From Tetrahymena thermophila SB210 (lineage: Eukaryota > Ciliophora > Oligohymenophorea > Hymenostomatida > Tetrahymenidae), in contig NW_002476463.1 of NCBI RefSeq assembly GCF_000189635.1, forward strand, positions 806,001-870,000: a stretch of DNA of 64,000 nt, written 5' to 3'. The notes below the pieces were generated by a model. The model was not told the DNA's origin, ran no database searches, and saw only the letters and a list, made by a program, of their open reading frames with translations. Made by a program: the position numbers and the translations under genes. Below, piece by piece: positions 40,647 through 52,995 of the stretch. Within the stretch, counting starts at the first letter, position 1. Every line of letters starts with the position of its first letter.

Positions 40647-43600
40647 ATGTGGTTTTCAAAAAAAGATGAGTATCGATTAGTAAATAAAAAAATACATACA
40701 TTTAAAATATTTTAGAAAATAATAAAAATTTTTTAAAAAAGCTTGAAAATTTAAGCTATCTTTAAAAAACTAAATTAGTAGAAATACACTTAATCAAGTA
40801 AATTGTTTCTAAAATAATCAAATTTTCAAATTTATTTTAAATTCTATAGAAAAGTAAATTGCATACCTAATATGGCTAGTTTCTGTAATAAATTGACTTT
40901 TTGTTAATAATTGATCTTCTTAGAACTTAATCTTAAGTAAATTAAATAAAATTTTGTTCAATATATTTTTAAATATATAATTAGATTTATAAATTTAAAA
41001 TAATTTAAAAATCATAAAATTTATAGAAAATTTTATTGAATTAATTATAGGGATAACTAAATAAATGCACCAGATATTTAGAGTTTAAGTAATTTACTTA
41101 AAAGATTTACTAATCTATAAAAAATTGGTCTAAGCTTGAAGTAAATTTTAATTTTTTTTGTTATTTAAGTTATTTATCAAACTTCATAAAAATTAAATAC
41201 AAAAATAAATTAATTTAAAATAATTAATAATTAAATAATAAGTAAATTCATTAATAAATTAGGAGAAATAAGATAGATGCATAGTGTATAAAATTTTTAG
41301 TAGAAGCATTTTAAAATTGTAAAAACCTTTCAGATATTACATTAAAATTGAGGTAAAAACAAAATATTTTATTAGTTTTGTTTTTTTTTATTTTAAATAT
41401 GAAATAATTTTTGTTTTAAGATATGATATTTCCAATTAAAAATTATTTTTATTTAAAATAAAAATAAATAAATAAATAGTTAAAATTCTAGATTAGATAA
41501 GAAAGCGTTGTAAAATCTATCATAAGGTCTTGCTAAGTGTACAAATCTAACTAGACTATATCTTTAATTCAAGTAATATATGATGATAATATCAAATTTA
41601 GATTTTCAAAAGTAATAAATAATATTTTTATGAATAGGAATAATAGATTATTTAATGATAATTTATTGGAGGAATTCAGCTAAGGAATCTAAAAATGTAA
41701 AAATCTCTAGTCCTTTAATATACAATTAAAGTATTTTTTTTATGTGCAACTCAGTTTAATATTTTGGCTAAATTTTTTACTAATTACAATTACAGTTCAA
41801 CTCAAATAACTTTTGCTGGCTTAGAGAAATTAACATTTTTTTTACAATAATGTTTGCTATTAGAAAGCTTAGAAATTGGTTCAGAGTAATATTTAATATA
41901 AAAAATATTAATTAAAAATATATAATATTTTTTAATAAAAAATATATTAGAAATAACATTTAAAGTGAATAAAGTTGTAAACTTTTAGCTGTAAATTTGG
42001 GCTAATTGTCTAAATTAAAAAATTTAAAAATTAACTTTGGGTATTTTATTTTTTTAATCTTACTTCAATACTACATTTTTTATTTATAAAATACAGTTAT
42101 TGCCTAATAAGTTAAGAAAATTTAGAAGACTTAGCAAGAGAATTTAGAAATTTGCAAAACCTTACTTACCTAAATTTGAACTTATTGTAAATATCTAATT
42201 CTATCTTATATATTTAAATAATTTAAAACATTAGGAGATGTCGTAGGACAATAGATGCATAAGGAGTTTTTAATTTGTTCTCTTATTTGTTAGATTGTCT
42301 GGAGCTTTAGCAATTGGATCTCAATTTTTAGTAATATATTAATAATTTTTTATTTAAATTAATTTTCTTAATATTATTTAATATAAAAATATTAATTAAA
42401 ATAAAAATTAGAGAAAGCATTGAAAGTGAATAAAGCTGTAAACTTTTAGCTGTAAATTCGGGCTAATTGTCTAAATTAAAAAATTTAAAAATTAATTTTA
42501 GGTATTTTATTTGTTTAGTATTACTTGAATATAAAATTTTTTTATTTATAAAATACAGTAATTGCATAATAAGTTAAGAAAATTTAGAAGACTTAGTGAA
42601 GGAATTTAGAAATTTACAAAATCTTACTTGCCTAAATTTAAACTTATCGTAAATATCTAAATTAATAGCATAATTCTATCTTATATATTTAAATCATTTA
42701 ATATTTTAGGAGATGTGATAGGAAAATAAATACTTAAGGAGCTTTTAATTTGTTCGCTTATTTGTTAAATTGTCTGGAGCTTTAGCAATTGGATCTCAAT
42801 TTTTAGTAATACATATATTAATTATTTTTTGATTTAAATTAATTTATTTATTAAAATAAATTTTAATAAAGGGAAAGTATAATTGGAGATATGACAATTG
42901 ATTCTTAATTAATAAGCTTCTCAAAACTAAAAACACTAAACCTTAATCTTTAGTAAGTATCTCATTTTATAAATTTATTCAATTAAATATTAAAATTAAT
43001 TAAAAAAGAGATAACAACCATAGAGGAAAAATTGAGAATTTCTTTAAAGTATTAGAAAATATGCAAAACCTAGAAAATTTGAATCTAAATTTAAGGTTGA
43101 ATATTTTATTCTCTATTTTTTTTTTCGTTCATTTGTGATTCATATATAACAGAATATCATAATTATTTTTTTCAAATAGCATAAACTCTTAAACAAACTG
43201 TTTAAGCAGTGATGCTTTAATGGAATTAGGTTTGGTTTTAAAACGACTTTAGCATCTAAAAGATCTAAGCCTTTAATTAAAGTAATAATTATTAACCAAA
43301 AACTTTTTATTTATTAAAAAATAAGGTCTTCTTTTAATATTAAAAAATGCCAAAATTTATTTTTTATTAAGTGAATTAGCTTTAAAATAAATAAATAAAT
43401 AATTTATTTTCCTATTTTATATAAAATTATTAGCAATAATTTCATTAGCTCAAAAGACTTTAACAATTTACTTTACTAATTAAGTGAATGCTTTAAGCTT
43501 AGGAGTTTGCATCTTGGTTTAAAGTAATATCATTTAATTTATTTACTAAATTAATTTATACTAAATTTATAATAAATAAATAAATTTAACCTTATTTAAA

Positions 43601-44657
43601 AGCGGAGTGCCCTTAAATACTAAATATTACTTTGAAGCATTCAATCAAATAAAGAATTGTGCAAATCTTTAACATTAATCTTTATAAGATGATTCCATTA
43701 TTATAAGTAATAAAGGAGATAACAGAGAAAATTCTTAAAATATTTTACAAATTCTTAAGAATATAAAAAATAAGTTCTTATCACCTATAATGTAAATAAT
43801 GTAAATAAAAAAGCATATTTAACTTTTGAAATAAAAATCTAATAAAAAGGTAAGATGAATCTCTTAATTTAAAAAATACAGTTAATGTGCACGAATCTAT
43901 GAATTTCAAATGCATTTTATCCATTAATTTGAATATTGAGTAAATATTTTATTTTAATTTGATAATAAAAATAATTTCTCATTAATTAATTAATACCTAC
44001 TCATAAAAATACTTTTATCTATAAATTGGGTTTTAATCTGGATCTATATGTCAAAAATGGGTATCAAATAAGGGGTTATTAATAAATGAGAATTCACACA
44101 CAGTATTTAATTTAACTCTTTTTGATTGAATCTTTTCTTTAATTAAATAGAAATACCTATAATTTAAATTTGTCTGGTTTAGGTAATTTCCTTGGATATT
44201 TACAAAACCTTTGTATCCTTGAAATTCATATTAATAAGAGGTAGTTTAGATTAAATTAAATATAATATTTTTAATTTTTATTGTTATAAAAAGATGCTCT
44301 AGTTTAAGTACAGAAAGTTATATTTCATTTTTTTAATGGATTAAAAATTCAAAATGTATTCAGTATTTTCAGATAACTATTCCAGAGTAAATTAAATTAG
44401 TTTATTTTACAAAATTAACATTTTTATGTGAAACAAATTTAAATTAGCAAAATCTTTCAGTTCAACAAATAAAAATTTAATAAGATACATTTATTTATTT
44501 TTTGAAATTATTTATCAAAATCAATAAAGTTTTTGCTAAAGAATTAACTTTAAATAATAATAGTTATTATCTGCGCTTTTATTTAATATAACTTGCTGCT
44601 TCTAAGACAAAAAAGATGAAGAGATTGGTCAACTTCATTACAAATTTGGGATTGTGA
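40647..44657 (+). CDS. Leucine-rich-repeat protein 2 (about 21 exons)
   Basis: Proposed exons: 40647-40936, 41051-41140, 41263-41352, 41492-41572, 41638-41730, 41796-41885, 41951-42040, 42097-42186, 42235-42330, 42412-42501, 42559-42648, 42710-42805, 42872-42952, 43009-43095, 43180-43281, 43434-43523, 43603-43791, 43850-43939, 44151-44240, 44294-44386, plus a terminal exon ending in TGA at 44655-44657 whose acceptor is unclear. Exon 1 starts MWFSKKDEYR. Almost every other exon is one LRR ending in L-x-L-x-L with a phase-2 junction. Exons correspond to LRR1 (the N-K-I-D-A-Q-C-I-K repeat is in both). Two neighbouring blocks of three exons are near-identical, so the array grew by exon-block duplication. 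It lies upstream of BUBL-ART 2 and is duplicated with it. Confidence 0.75.
41941..42830 (+). repeat. Tandem duplication of a three-exon block within LRR2
   Basis: Exons 41951-42040, 42097-42186 and 42235-42330 are each repeated, with their introns, at 42412-42501, 42559-42648 and 42710-42805, an offset of about 460-475 bp. Exon lengths (90, 90, 96) are identical and protein differences are few, such as L-G-Q-L-S versus S-G-Q-L-S and L-T-Y-L versus L-T-C-L. This is the freshest repeat in the window. Confidence 0.9.
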
Positions 44658-45575
44658 TTAAATAAATGAGCCATTATTTTAAAAACAATCTATTAATTAT
44701 TTTTTAATTTAATATCTTTTTTTAAGCTATTAGTTTTACAAAAATTTTATATTATTGTAAACATTTATTTATTTATTTTTTATATTTACCATAATTTAAG
44801 ATTTAATTTATTATTTTCAAATTTATTTAAAATAAAAACATAAAATCTTTTTTTTAAAAAAAATAAACAAATAAATATTTATCTATTAGATTATTTAATA
44901 ATTCTAAATTTAAAAATAATTTTATTTGAAGTTTGTGTATGTATTTATGTATCTTAATCATTTTATGGTTTTATTTTTTGTGATCTATATCAGACTTTTA
45001 CCAAAATATACTTTTAGAGAGTTTATTTTTTAATTTTTATCTAAAATTATTAAAAAAAAAATATGTATTGATCAAAAAAACAATTTAAAATAATTTTTAA
45101 ATTTTCTGTTTCTGAATTGTTTAAATGAAGGAGGAGTTTTTAATGATTAATTAAAAAATAATTTGATTTTATTTTAATTTCTTTGATTTTTTTTTCTAAT
45201 TATCATTGCATTACTATTTTACTTGAGAAATAAGAAGAATTATCTTAGATTAAAATAAATCAATAAAAATTAAATAAATTTGTATGAATTTTATAAAATC
45301 CTATTACTTTATAAATGCATCAATGATTTTAAGATTTTCTTTCTAATTAGGTCATTAATTTTATCTATGTTGAGAAATTTTAAGATATTAGAATTAATAC
45401 ATATGCATTTTTTTAGTAAATTTGACAGAAAAATTAGTTGATTAATAAATTAACAAAATCAAGTGAAATATCTACAACAATTTAAGATAAAAAGATATTT
45501 TTTTTTTTTAACCTTTTAAATTTAGAAAGTAATAAATAATAAATAAAAGAAGGAATAAAAATTTTAAGCAAAAAG
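44658..45575. other. Spacer between LRR2 and BUBL-ART copy 2
   Basis: Homologous to 34796-35701. Blocks such as tttatggttttattttttgtgatct and ttaccaaaatatacttttag are in the same order. Confidence 0.7.
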
Positions 45576-48500
45576 ATGGAACTTCAGTAATTCCTTTAAA
45601 GTTTAAAAAGTTAATAATAGAACTACTAGCCAGATATTTAACAAGTTAAATTTTCACAAAGCTAAGCTTAAAATGAATATGATGAGCAAACTTAGAATTA
45701 GGCTAAAGAAATTAAATTTAAATTACAAAATGGAGAAACTTATTTTATTGAAGTAAAAAAAAAAGATACATTGAATAATGTATAGATTGCTATATAAAAA
45801 ACAACAGGAATTCAATAGGAAGAATAAATTTTAGTTTACAAAGATCAAATTTTAAATCATGATTAGACATTTTTGAAGTAATTAATAGATTACAGCATAT
45901 AAGTTTTTGTTTTTATTAAATCACAAATAAAAATCAAAATTGATATTAAAGACTAAAAAATGAACACTTTTAGCATAAATGCAGATTTAATCACTAAAAT
46001 AGATTAAATAAAATAGCAAGCAATTAAAATCACTGGTCTTTAGTCAAAAAAGTACCATTTAAAATATAATAACAAAGCTTTAATAAATAAAGAATTTATT
46101 TTTTAAGTTTGCGGTACTTAATAATAAAATATAACACTTTATTTGGTAGAAAAAGATCCTAAAGAAATAATTACAATCAATGTTATTATTACTCAAGCTT
46201 AAGGTAAAAAAATATAATTATAAATGTATTTGAGTGATTTCATATATTAGATAAAAGAAGAAATATTTCTCTTAGAAAAAATTCCTATACTAATCTAACA
46301 ACTTAAAATTAATGATAAAATTTTAAGTGATTCTTATGATACATCTACTTTAAGCGAACTTAACATTAAATAATATTCAAATATATTTGTCATAGTTGAC
46401 TAAAATGAAGGCAACTCTGCATGTTTTGTTCAAAACACTTTAGTTACTCTAGCAAATGGTGAGAAGAAAAAAATAAAAGATATTTCTGTTGGAGATTAAG
46501 TAATTAGCTATAATTAGGAAGATTAAATAATTGAGGTAGATGTTGTGCAAGAGGTTATGAAATTCAAGGCTAATATATTTTGCAACATTTAATTAGAAAA
46601 TTCAAATATTATTTGTACATTAAATCATCCTTTTTATAACCCTGAACAAAAAACATGGAAATGTGTTTATCCTGGTGGAAATTCTACTTAAAAAAATTGC
46701 TTAAGTGTTAATGATTCGCTATTGTTATAGGATAAATCAATATCTTATATAAAAAATATTGATTTTTTTACTACTGAAGAAAAATTTATCACTGTTTATC
46801 ATTTAACCATTTAAAAAAATCATAATTTTTTTGTAAATGGAGTTCTTGCTCACAACAAGTAATTATATGCCAAAGCATTAACTGGGCATATTGTTATTTT
46901 AGATGCTGAATCTGATGACACAATTTTAAACCTAAAGACTCAAATATAAGATTAAATAGGTTTTCCACCTAATTAGTAGAGGTTTCTATTTGCTGGTAAA
47001 ATTTTAGAAGATGAACGTACTGTAGGTGACTATAATATGAAAACAGGATCAACAATAAATTTAATTTTAAATTTAAGAGGTGGCTGTTTTGTCTCTAACA
47101 CATAAATAACTATGGCAGACAAGTAAAAAAAATTTATAAATGAAATACAAGAAGGAGATTTAGTAAGAAGCTATAGTATCACAGATGAAACTTTTCAACA
47201 AAATGCTGTTACAAGCATTGTCAAGCACGAGGCCGATTAATTGTGTTAAATAAATTTTGGAAAGTAACATGTGGTATGTACAGTTAACCATAGGTTTTAT
47301 GATCCAGAGAGCAAATTATGGAAATCAGTTTGCCCTCATCCTGGCTCCGGTATCAGCTTCTTAAAAAAATACGACTACTTGCTTTCTGAAGAAGGTGAAA
47401 AATTATAAATTACAGAAATTAAAACATTTACAACTAAATAACCTGTGTTTATATATCACATACAAGTAGAAAATAACCACAATTTTTTTGCAAATGGTGT
47501 TTTAGCCCATAATATGCAAGTTAGTATTGAGTTCTAGAATGGTGAAAAGCTAAAATTTAATGTCCAACCTTCTCATAAAATTTTAGATATTAAAGAAATG
47601 ATCTTTAAAAAGACTAACATAAACGTAAAAGATTAAAGTTTAAAATTTGCTGGAAATGAAATGATAAATTAAAAAACGTTATCTGATTATTCAATTATTG
47701 ATAGTACAGAGGAATTCACTCTCCATCTTGAAACAAAACTAGATTTAATGGCTTCTTAAATTTGCAAAGAAATATATGCTCCTAGTACTGCTTATAAACA
47801 AGAGATGGCATAGTATGCATAACTTAGAATTATTACTCCAAATTGTAATTACTTTTTTAATTCCAAAAAAGATAAAAAATTCTAATAGCTAGAGGAAAAA
47901 ATTAAGCTATTAATTGAAGAAGATTTTTTAATGATTTATGGTGGAAAAATCATAAGAGATAAACATGCTTCACTTTAAGAATTTGAAATAAATCAAAGCT
48001 ATGAAATGATAGTTATTTCAAACTCTAATGGTGGAGAGTAAATTAATTTATTTGATAAAATATAAAATCTAAGCCAAAATTAATATGACTGGACTGATGC
48101 TATTCTTCAAACTTATAGTAAACAAGTAGTTAATGAAACATTTTAATTTGTAAGAAACTACATACAGTAACTAAAAGTTAATGAAAAAATTAAAAAAATT
48201 ACTTTTCCTATAACAGTTTGGACATCTAACCTTTTATACTAACAACTCAATTAAGCTCTTTCGAACAATACGTATTCTAATTGGCTTCCATATTTAAGAG
48301 AATTTACAAATAGTATCAAGTACTTCCCTTACTATTAAGGTAAAGCTTATAGAGGAATTAAAAAATTTACTTACTAAAAATTTAATTATTAAATTGGAAA
48401 ATATGTTACTTGGAAAAACATCATATCTTTATCCATATCTGAGGAGCAAGCCAGAAAATTTAGCAGTTAAGAAGGTGCTTTATTTGAAGTTGACGTTATA

Positions 48501-49058
48501 AGTGCTAAATAGATTTATCCAGTTTCTATTTTTAAAGATGAGCAGGAAGTATTGCTTTTACCTTTCTCATGCTTTTTAGTTAAATCGATAAGCTAATAAG
48601 AAAACGGTCCGATGGTAATTAAGATGTAAGAAATTTGTGTCCCTAGATCTATTTAAGTAGTTATTTGGGTAGATGACAATCCTATTAACAACTATAAAAT
48701 CGCAAGCTAAATAGAAATATAAAATCCAAATGTAAGTATTGTATTTTGTAAAACTACTTTAGAAGCAGACAGGATTTTAAATCAATTCAAGTGGATAGCA
48801 CATTTGGAACAATCTGCAATTAGGATTATCTCAGATATGGTTAGAATTGAAGAAGATGGCAAGACCAATTAAAACGCAGGATTAGAACTAGCAGAACTTT
48901 TCTTTAAACAATTAAAATACAACACAGAAATCATGATTTTTTGTAGTAATGTAGAATAGGCAAATAAAAATTTAAAAGAAAAAAATTTATAAGATGCCAG
49001 AATAATAATAACGAGCTAATAAGACAAAGTCATAAAATTTGCTTTATTCTAAAGTTGA
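45576..49058 (+). CDS. BUBL-ART protein 2: ubiquitin-like / intein-like (BIL) / ADP-ribosyltransferase polyprotein
   Basis: Single exon, 1160 residues, the same length as copy 1 and open throughout. Hint/BIL 1 runs C283 to H426-N427. The central ubiquitin is 428-503, still exactly 76 residues and ending L-R-G-G, but only about 41/76 identical to human ubiquitin: K48, K6 and K27 remain, K63 is Thr, H68 is Asn and R72 is Asn. Hint/BIL 2 runs C504 to H645-N646. The ADP-ribosyltransferase keeps R926, S951-x-S953 and E989-x-E991. The receiver-like tail I-W-V-D-D-N-P is present. Upstream ubiquitin-like domains are more similar between copies than the central ubiquitin. The central ubiquitin is thus the fastest-changing part, while the cleavage and ART residues are conserved, which argues that both proteins work. 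ATG 45576 aligns with ATG 35702 of copy 1. Confidence 0.9.
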
Positions 49059-49994
49059 ATTTTATTTATATTAATTCATAAATAAATAAGGTTATCCTCT
49101 AATATTTTTTCTTGAGTAAGAAATATATTAAAGAAGAATAAAATAATAATCAGCTAAGAAGATAAAGTCATTAAATTTACTTTATTATTTATATAAATAT
49201 TAGTTATTATTCTCTAATATTATTTTTGTGGGTAAGAAATATATTTAAAGAAAAACAAAAAAATTTTTATCTTAGAGAAATAATGACCAATTTATCTCTT
49301 AGCCAACTTAATAGGTTTAACTGTATATAAATTATTAATTAAATTATATTTAATCAAAAGGAATACTAACAAAAGGATAGAGATTGGTCAAAGTCATTAC
49401 AAGTTTGAAATTGTGATTAATTAAATGGGCCTTTATTAATTTTTGAAATAAATCTATTAACAATTAATATGATTTTTTAATTTAGTATTTCTAAACAGTT
49501 AGTTCAATAATAATTTTATTTTAATTATAAGCATTTATTTATTTTTTATATTTACATAAATTTAAGATTTAATTTATTATTTTTAAATTTATTTAAAAAA
49601 AAAATGCATTTTAAAAACAATAGTAAAGTTTATCTTATGTTGAAACGCAATTTGTTTATTTAATTCTTTAAATTTAATTTAGCAAATCATTATTTAGCTT
49701 AAAATTAATAGCTGTTATCAACAAATAAGTTTTTTTACAGTGAGATATTTTATAATTTGAGTAATAGAAAAGTGTAAGAATAAAATAAATGCACAAAGAA
49801 CATCTGCTTATTTATATTTATAATATTATTTATAATACTTTTAATTACTAATTCCAGTGTATTTATTTTATTTTCATATTTTAATAAATATAATTCTATC
49901 AAAAACAATTAATTAATTTGATTGCTGATTTATTTTTTAAGTAAATACAATATATATATTTTTATTCATCAAAAAGCTAATTACTTCTTAGTCC
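49059..49994 (+). repeat. Remnant of a third LRR/BUBL-ART unit
   Basis: About 49141-49186 resembles the last 15 or so codons of the BUBL-ART genes (the I-I-I-x-x-x-D-K-V-I-K-F stretch). About 49372-49610 resembles the LRR2 3' end and downstream spacer near 44619-44830 (agattggtcaa then cattacaa and gggattgtgatta-like blocks, then the TTTATATTTAC block). Nothing intact remains between them. This is what a collapsed or deleted extra copy of the tandem unit would leave. The rest up to 49994 is AT-rich spacer. Confidence 0.7.
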
Positions 49995-51191
49995 ATGGAG
50001 AGACAAAATCAGCTTGTCTGCTAGAGACACTAGTTTTAAAAAAATAATTTGCAATTTATTTGTATGAATAAAGATCTACCTGAGGGATTAAGTAGACTGC
50101 TTTGCTAGTATTGTCTTGAAGATTCGAATTCGTAGAATTTAATATTAGCGTCCATAGATGGACTAAAGATTAACACAAAAATTCTCAATCAATGGCCTCC
50201 TCTTCACCAATAAATAAATTTAAAAGGGATTCAACAAAAGCATTTAAATTTGGATTAAGAGTAAATAGTAGATTTCTATGATAATTTGAAAAACTAAATA
50301 TGCGAAATGATAGAAAAATAAAAAAAGCTAGACATAAAGCTGCATTATGAGATATCAAACAATCAAGATTTTATTTAAAAGTACTATGAAATTTCTGATT
50401 TCAACTAATTCTCAAAGATAATCGAGCACACTAATTTATCTTTGTAATAAATCGAATAGCAGTTGGAAGACTTAATAAAGCTGAAGTACTAACAAAAAGA
50501 CTAAAATTAATCCTTTGTAAACTCTTTGTGTGAAAAGAATCTGTATAATGTAGTAGATTAAAGCGAGCTAGTTAGACTTAAAGAAGAAATCTTAAACAAA
50601 TTATAATAATTCTCATATTTTTAAAAATTTTAATAAAGTGATATTGTTTAAAACATGATTTAATGCAACTATGCTGATTCTTAGCAAATAAAAATTGAGA
50701 AAAATAATGGAAGAATCTAGTTAATACCAAGTAGAACTCTAATTGGTCAAGTATATTCAGAGCAGCCAATAAATTAAGACCTAATTTATGAATTTATTAT
50801 CAATTTCAAATAAAAGCCAACCAATTACATTTGCATAGGTTTTGAGGAAGAGAGTCTTAAAAACAGATACCTTGGTAGCTATGGCCGTAACTCTTTTATT
50901 TTCGGATAAACAAACGACCTATTTTGTAATGAGCTTGTAAAAGGAAATACAAATTTGTAGGATATCTGTTAAAATGAGTTTGTTGAAAATGTGATCATTC
51001 AAGTATTGCTTAAAGAAAATAAATTTTACATTGCAGATTATCCTTAAAAAAGAGCAGTTAATTGCATGAATTAAAATCAATACAAATTTAAAAGAGAAGA
51101 ATAATATTATTTAACAATATTAATTTACGATTAAAGTACATAAATTGAAATATTATCAAGCAGAATAATATCAAATTTTACACTTTTATGA
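49995..51191 (+). CDS. TRIM-like protein 1 (Cys/His zinc-binding start, coiled coil, SPRY-like end)
   Basis: Single exon, 398 residues. The N-terminus has V-C-x-R-H, F-I-C and L-L-C-x-Y-C-L-E-D, a B-box-like Cys/His pattern that probably binds zinc. Residues of about 80-230 are Gln/Lys/Glu-rich and heptad-like, consistent with a coiled coil. The C-terminal about 150 residues (L-I-G-Q-V-Y, N-Y-I-C-I-G-F-E-E-E, Y-G-R-N-S-F-I-F-G, K-F-Y-I-A-D-Y-P) look like a beta-sandwich of SPRY type. The order B-box, coiled coil, SPRY resembles TRIM proteins without the RING. The SPRY assignment is by pattern only. ATG 49995 was chosen because it restores the conserved Cys/His start shared with the next gene; a later ATG at 50064 would remove it. 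Confidence 0.75.
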
Positions 51192-51801
51192 CCATCAAAA
51201 ATAAAATTTGTTTTCATTTTATCATAAATTGCTTTTAAATAAAATATTAAATATTAAAATCTATTTATTTTTTTTAAACAAATTTGAATTGATTATCCTA
51301 TCCTTAAAGTTATTTATTTTTTGAATTTGAGCTTATTAAGCTTAAAATTTTTATAAAAATTAGTAAATTATTCTAATTAATAACTCATTAATTAACAAAA
51401 ATATCAAGCTAAGTATTAATTTTATATAAAATACTAGAATATAATGAATGCTTTTTTAATTTTGGATAGGTAATTAATATTTAATTTAAACAAATTTTGA
51501 TAATTCAATAGAAAATTATTTTTTTTAAATTTATTTTAAAAAGCACTATAGTATGAAAAAGTGTGTTAAATTTGTTTATTTGTATTTGAAAATATTTGTT
51601 AGTATTTAAGAAAAATAAAAATAATTATTTATTAATTTCAATAATTGAATATATCAAGAAAAAGAATTGTTTTTATATCTTTTCATGTATGTTTAAACCT
51701 TATCAAATATTTTTTTAAATTTTTATTCAATATTTATTTTTGATAAGATATTATTGAAAATAGTTATCAAAAGTTAGAGAAAAGAAGAAAAAAAGTAAAA
51801 A
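51192..51801. other. Spacer between the TRIM-like genes
   Basis: AT-rich spacer of about 600 bp; nothing else seen. Confidence 0.6.
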
Positions 51802-52995
51802 ATGAATATATTAGATCATTTTTGTAGCATACACGAAGAGCAGAATAATTAGATAAAATTCTTTTGTTTAAATGAAGAAATGCCTGAAGAGATAAAAAGC
51901 AGACTTCTCTGCAATTATTGCCTTGAAGACGCGAACAAACACAAATTAATTTTAGTTTCTATCGATAGGCTATATAATAATAATCGAATTGTTTCGTAGT
52001 GGCCACCTACATATTAAGATATCTCATAGAATATTCTTCTGCCAGATTTCTTAACAAAAATAAAAATAAGCTATATAGAAGATTATTATGAAAATTTAAA
52101 AAAAGAAATATGTGAATCACTAGAATAACAAAAAAAATAAGATATGATGGCGATTAGCTAGATGCTTGATTACGAAGGCATTATAAATAAATACAATCAG
52201 ATTTCTGGTTTCAGTTAAATTTAGAATATCATCTCGTAAAATAATAACTCTCCCTCAATATTAGAGTAATAATTAAATGAATTGATCAAACAAAAGTATT
52301 AGGATATTGATAAAAACTAGTAGGTTATTGATGATATTTTTTAAAATATTGCTGTAATGCAAGAATAAGAATTGAAATTAATTTAAGATGATATCATGTA
52401 AAAGGTCAGATCTCTTTAAATTATATAAAAGAGTAGTTAAGTAAATTAAATTGGTAATATGGTTTCAAGTACTTTTAAGGAGTCTGCTAACATAAAAATT
52501 AAGACCAGTGCAAATAAGATATCAATAATTCCTAATAAGTTACTTTGTGGATAAGTGTATTCCATGAAACCAATCAAACAAGATAAAATTTACTAATTTA
52601 TCGTTGAATTCGATAAAAAGCCTTAAAATTATATCTGCATAGGATTCGAGGAAGAAGCTCATAAAAATAGGCACTTAGGAAATTAAGGGAGAAATTCTTT
52701 CATTGTTGGATAAGTTAATAGTTCTTTTTGCTCTTAATTATTGAAAGGAAGCAAAAATTTGTAGGACTTAGTGACAGAATAATTTGTAAAACAATTAATT
52801 ATTGAAGTTAAGCTTTGTGAAAACAAGTTTTACATATCAGATTTTCCTAATAGAACTTCTATTAACTCTATGAATGAAACTTAATATTAATTTAAACCAA
52901 ACACTGATTACTATTTCACTATTTAAATTAATAATTAAGATACGCAAATTTAAATTTTATCTAGTAAGATAATTCCATAATTTTCTTTAGAGTGA
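51802..52995 (+). CDS. TRIM-like protein 2 (Cys/His zinc-binding start, coiled coil, SPRY-like end)
   Basis: Single exon, 397 residues, paralog of the preceding gene over its full length. It starts MNILDHFCSIHEEQNN, giving C-x-x-H, then F-F-C and L-L-C-N-Y-C-L-E-D, the same zinc-binding pattern. A long charged, Gln-rich helix (for example QQLNELIKQKYQDIDKNQQ) follows. The C-terminus holds N-Y-I-C-I-G-F-E-E-E, G-R-N-S-F-I-V-G-Q, K-F-Y-I-S-D-F-P and I-L-S-S-K-I-I. The shared C-terminal blocks are better conserved than the coiled coil. A ligand-binding or adaptor role is plausible by analogy with TRIM proteins; no RING is present, so ligase activity is not predicted. Confidence 0.75.
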
